DNA of 64,000 bases from Deltaproteobacteria bacterium (GTDB taxonomy: Bacteria > Desulfobacterota > DSM-4660 > Desulfatiglandales > Desulfatiglandaceae), in contig JAFDIV010000007.1 of the NCBI GenBank assembly GCA_019307815.1, forward strand, positions 124,001 through 188,000. The letters are read 5' to 3'. Every line of letters starts with the position of its first letter. The first letter of the stretch is position 1. Below are positions 61,962 to 64,000 of the stretch, in pieces. The translations under genes were made by a program, and so were the position numbers. The notes under the pieces are model-generated. The model was given only the letters and a program-made list of their open reading frames with translations, was not told the DNA's origin and did no database searches.

Positions 61962-64000
61962 TCAGGTGGTTTTGGAAGCTCAAGTGCTTCAAACGCCTCC
62001 GCCGTGAGGCGTGTGGCGAGTTGTTGATCCAAGGTCCGCTTGTAATATGCTTCGTAAAACACGGCTTTTAGTTCCCGCAGATATTTTTCATAATTGTTGA
62101 CCGCTCGGCTCACTTCTACGACTTTCGCAGGCATCTTGACTCTTGTGTATCCATTCTTATGGGCATAGAGAAGGAACTTTGCTTCAAAGGGGGTCTTGAG
62201 TTCTATTTTGAAGTCCCTTTCACCAGTGATCTCGCTGAAAAGCGGGGAGATGTGTGCCTCAATTTTACCAGATGGGAGTTCATGCTCGACAAATGTACCC
62301 TTTGTTGCAGCAGAGGGGAGAAAGTCCTCGGGAAACCTGCGTAAACCATTAGGCAAAAGGTCATCTATGACATCCTGCCGAACCCTCTCGATGGCCTGGG
62401 TCGGACGGCTTCTGCGGGCCTTGCTGCGCATCTGACCCAGTTGGAGGCGCTCCATTACAAGGTTTCGCAATCCTTCATAAATATCATCCAACATCTTTAC
62501 CGGCAGACCCATCGCCTTCAGGACAGCTCTGTCCAGTTCCTGCCGGTCAAGTTGCTCCAATTCATAGTCCACAGAACCAATAGACCGGTTGAGAAGCTTA
62601 TCGAAGCATTTAAGGATGGTCTCCCGATTTCCTTTAGTAAAAAGCGTCAGATTTGGTACCATCAAATAATCTCGGGCATCCTCTACCTTCAATTCCAGTG
62701 CACCATCACCAAGCGTCACACGCCCGGTGAGCTCAATAAAAAAAGAGACCAAAGAACAGTTTAAGACTGCTGCAAGTAGACGAGCAATAGCGATCTCTTT
62801 TGGTTTCAAATAGTATAGCCTAGCATCAGGTATCACTTCATCTTCTGCAAATTTTTGGAGGTGTCGTTGGCCATATGCCTGTGTGAAAAAAATTTGTGCA
62901 GGCTCGCTTCTGTGTTCTGGAATAGCCCACCAACCCGGAGTACGCGTTTTGACTTCCGCCCCGTTAGGCCAAGTCAACCCCGCTTGGGGGCCAGTAGAAA
63001 TAATCTGTTGTTCCCCCCAACTTATGTAATCTAATACAGATTGCTCGCCCATATCTTGGAGTTCTTTTTTAGATTTGCGACAAATAAAAATCCATCTGTC
63101 AAGTTCTGCTGTATCCACCAATATTCTATCCGAAGATTTTGGTGATTTAAGGAGGGGCTTTAAATATTGTTCAGGTATTTGCCAATGAGCGACTTTTTCT
63201 CGGTCAAAGTAGTAGAATGAATTATTCCCCGTCATTGCTCCCCGATGCAATTTGGCCACAGCCCCAAGGAGAACTAGCTTGTCTGCCGCTTGGTCCAATA
63301 GCTTAAAATAGACTTGAGGTGCCCTCAGATAGAGCCCCCACTTTACAGTTTTGCCTGCCTTCTCTACCTCCTGTCGCATTTCACCCTGTCGGCGCAGACG
63401 AATACGGAAGTCATCATTTTCCACCGTATCTATACCGATAAGGCTGGTTGTCGCCTTTCCGTTCTTAATTTTTACGTGATGGCTGTCGCAGGCTTCGATT
63501 CGGCCAACTATCCGTTTAAGTCTTGACCATCGATTCGCAGCTTCCATTTTCATGTCTTCCGGAACAAGATCCTTTAGACGGCGTTTCATTTTCACAAACT
63601 TCGCGATATGATCATCCCGGCTTTCCGAATTGTCACAACGTTCCACAACAGTAACGATGGTATTGACGGATGCCTCCTCGAACCAGGGCTCACAACGGCT
63701 TTCCAGGATTGCAATGATCTTGAAGTGGTCAAGGAAAAACCTCTGAAGCAGATAGCCAAAATTCACATCGATCCATGCATTTGAGGTCACAATACCCATA
63801 CGGCCCCCCGGTTTGAGGAAGCGTGCAGCGTGGAAGAACAGGTAAGCATAGATATCTGCATAAGTAGAGATGCGGAGCTGGAGCTTTTTTCGATCGCAAC
63901 TCTTGTGTTTTCCGAGTCTAATAAAACGGTCAAGCTCTGACTGCATTTTCTTTGTCGGGTACTTGAAGAGTTGTGGGCTTTCGTCAAACCAGTCCTTTAT
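61958..64000 (-). CDS. Eco57I-like DNA methyltransferase, 5' end beyond the window
   Basis: At least 680 residues; the frame is open to the window edge (IKDWFDESPQLFKYPTKKMQ precedes the first Met at 63946). It resembles the middle and C-terminal parts of Eco57I/PglX-like adenine methyltransferases: YADIYAYLFFHAARFLKPGG, MGIVTSNAWIDVNFGYLLQ, EEASVNTIVTVVE, and a target-recognition region (GAVAKLHRGAMTGNNSFYYF, TRTPGWWAIPEH). SAM motif I and the NPPY motif lie outside the window. The last about 140 residues form the domain also found at the end of the PC4 protein (LLPNGLRRFPEDFL, LLYAHKNGYTRVKMPAKVVE, EAYYKRTLDQQLATRLTAEA). It is first in the visible operon. Confidence 0.82.
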   Translation of the reverse strand: MKDWFDESPQLFKYPTKKMQSELDRFIRLGKHKSCDRKKLQLRISTYADIYAYLFFHAARFLKPGGRMGIVTSNAWIDVNFGYLLQRFFLDHFKIIAILESRCEPWFEEASVNTIVTVVERCDNSESRDDHIAKFVKMKRRLKDLVPEDMKMEAANRWSRLKRIVGRIEACDSHHVKIKNGKATTSLIGIDTVENDDFRIRLRRQGEMRQEVEKAGKTVKWGLYLRAPQVYFKLLDQAADKLVLLGAVAKLHRGAMTGNNSFYYFDREKVAHWQIPEQYLKPLLKSPKSSDRILVDTAELDRWIFICRKSKKELQDMGEQSVLDYISWGEQQIISTGPQAGLTWPNGAEVKTRTPGWWAIPEHRSEPAQIFFTQAYGQRHLQKFAEDEVIPDARLYYLKPKEIAIARLLAAVLNCSLVSFFIELTGRVTLGDGALELKVEDARDYLMVPNLTLFTKGNRETILKCFDKLLNRSIGSVDYELEQLDRQELDRAVLKAMGLPVKMLDDIYEGLRNLVMERLQLGQMRSKARRSRPTQAIERVRQDVIDDLLPNGLRRFPEDFLPSAATKGTFVEHELPSGKIEAHISPLFSEITGERDFKIELKTPFEAKFLLYAHKNGYTRVKMPAKVVEVSRAVNNYEKYLRELKAVFYEAYYKRTLDQQLATRLTAEAFEALELPKPPE

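Noticed and set aside
39685..64000. Second copy of the tRNA-Glu 3' end as the right attachment site
   Set aside because: No repeat of the GGTTGGGGACGCCA stretch was seen by eye in this range, so the island end is placed outside the window.

Overview
The window looks like a chromosome segment of an anaerobic Gram-negative bacterium of the Desulfobacterota/deltaproteobacterial type. The pointers are Wood-Ljungdahl methylene-tetrahydrofolate reductase genes (metF, metV and a small MvhD-type iron-sulfur subunit), a Kdo transferase (so an outer membrane with LPS), a sigma-54 promoter in front of glnA, an AspRS-GatC fusion with gatA/gatB (tRNA-dependent amidation), and intergenic repeat debris. The lineage is inferred from gene content; no marker gene was compared.

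Positions 1-39250 are mostly intact chromosomal genes. In order: one-carbon genes (1-1802); a nitrogen block with glnA, a PurF-like protein lacking its catalytic Cys, an FMN glutamate-synthase-like protein and a divergent GAF-ANTAR antiterminator (1939-8144); aspS-gatC, gatA, gatB (8426-13755); waaA; an ArsR regulator overlapping a CoA-transferase/GNAT fusion; an NRDE protein; bioA-bioF-bioD; phosphomannomutase and mannose-1-phosphate guanylyltransferase; argJ; secA; an M23 peptidase; uvrC; a ChaN-like lipoprotein; a NUDIX protein and hisD; a lipoyl cluster (GcvH-like, LplA-like, radical SAM); and a VapBC pair. The best regulatory find is the leader of the glutamate-synthase-like gene. It carries two hexaloop hairpins, with A at loop position 1 and G at position 4, and the second overlaps an intrinsic terminator. 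This is the ANTAR antitermination layout, next to the ANTAR gene itself.

tRNA-Lys and tRNA-Glu lie at 39465-39684. An integrase gene follows the tRNA-Glu 3' end directly, so everything from about 39685 to the window end is probably an integrated island whose far end is not seen. Its left part (39.7-53.3 kb) holds ssb, ArdC, HU, small unknown genes, a clostripain-like protease and a DUF6765/amidohydrolase pair. Several genes there are broken by single-base frameshifts, which the core region does not show. A SLOG/DprA-like gene in it is written almost without adenine (8 A in 480 coding-strand bases), and a noncoding stretch carries four hairpins with the same five-base loop and unrelated stems.

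The right part (53.5-64 kb) looks like two convergent defence-type operons separated by an IS200/IS605-like remnant. On the plus strand are a ribbon-helix-helix protein, an Eco57I-like adenine methyltransferase and a HEPN protein. On the minus strand are a second methyltransferase (cut by the window end), a double-PC4 protein, a 661-residue helical protein and an Hsp70/actin-like ATPase. The second methyltransferase and the PC4 protein share a C-terminal domain, which ties that operon together. This four-gene set is the best candidate for an undescribed system in the window.
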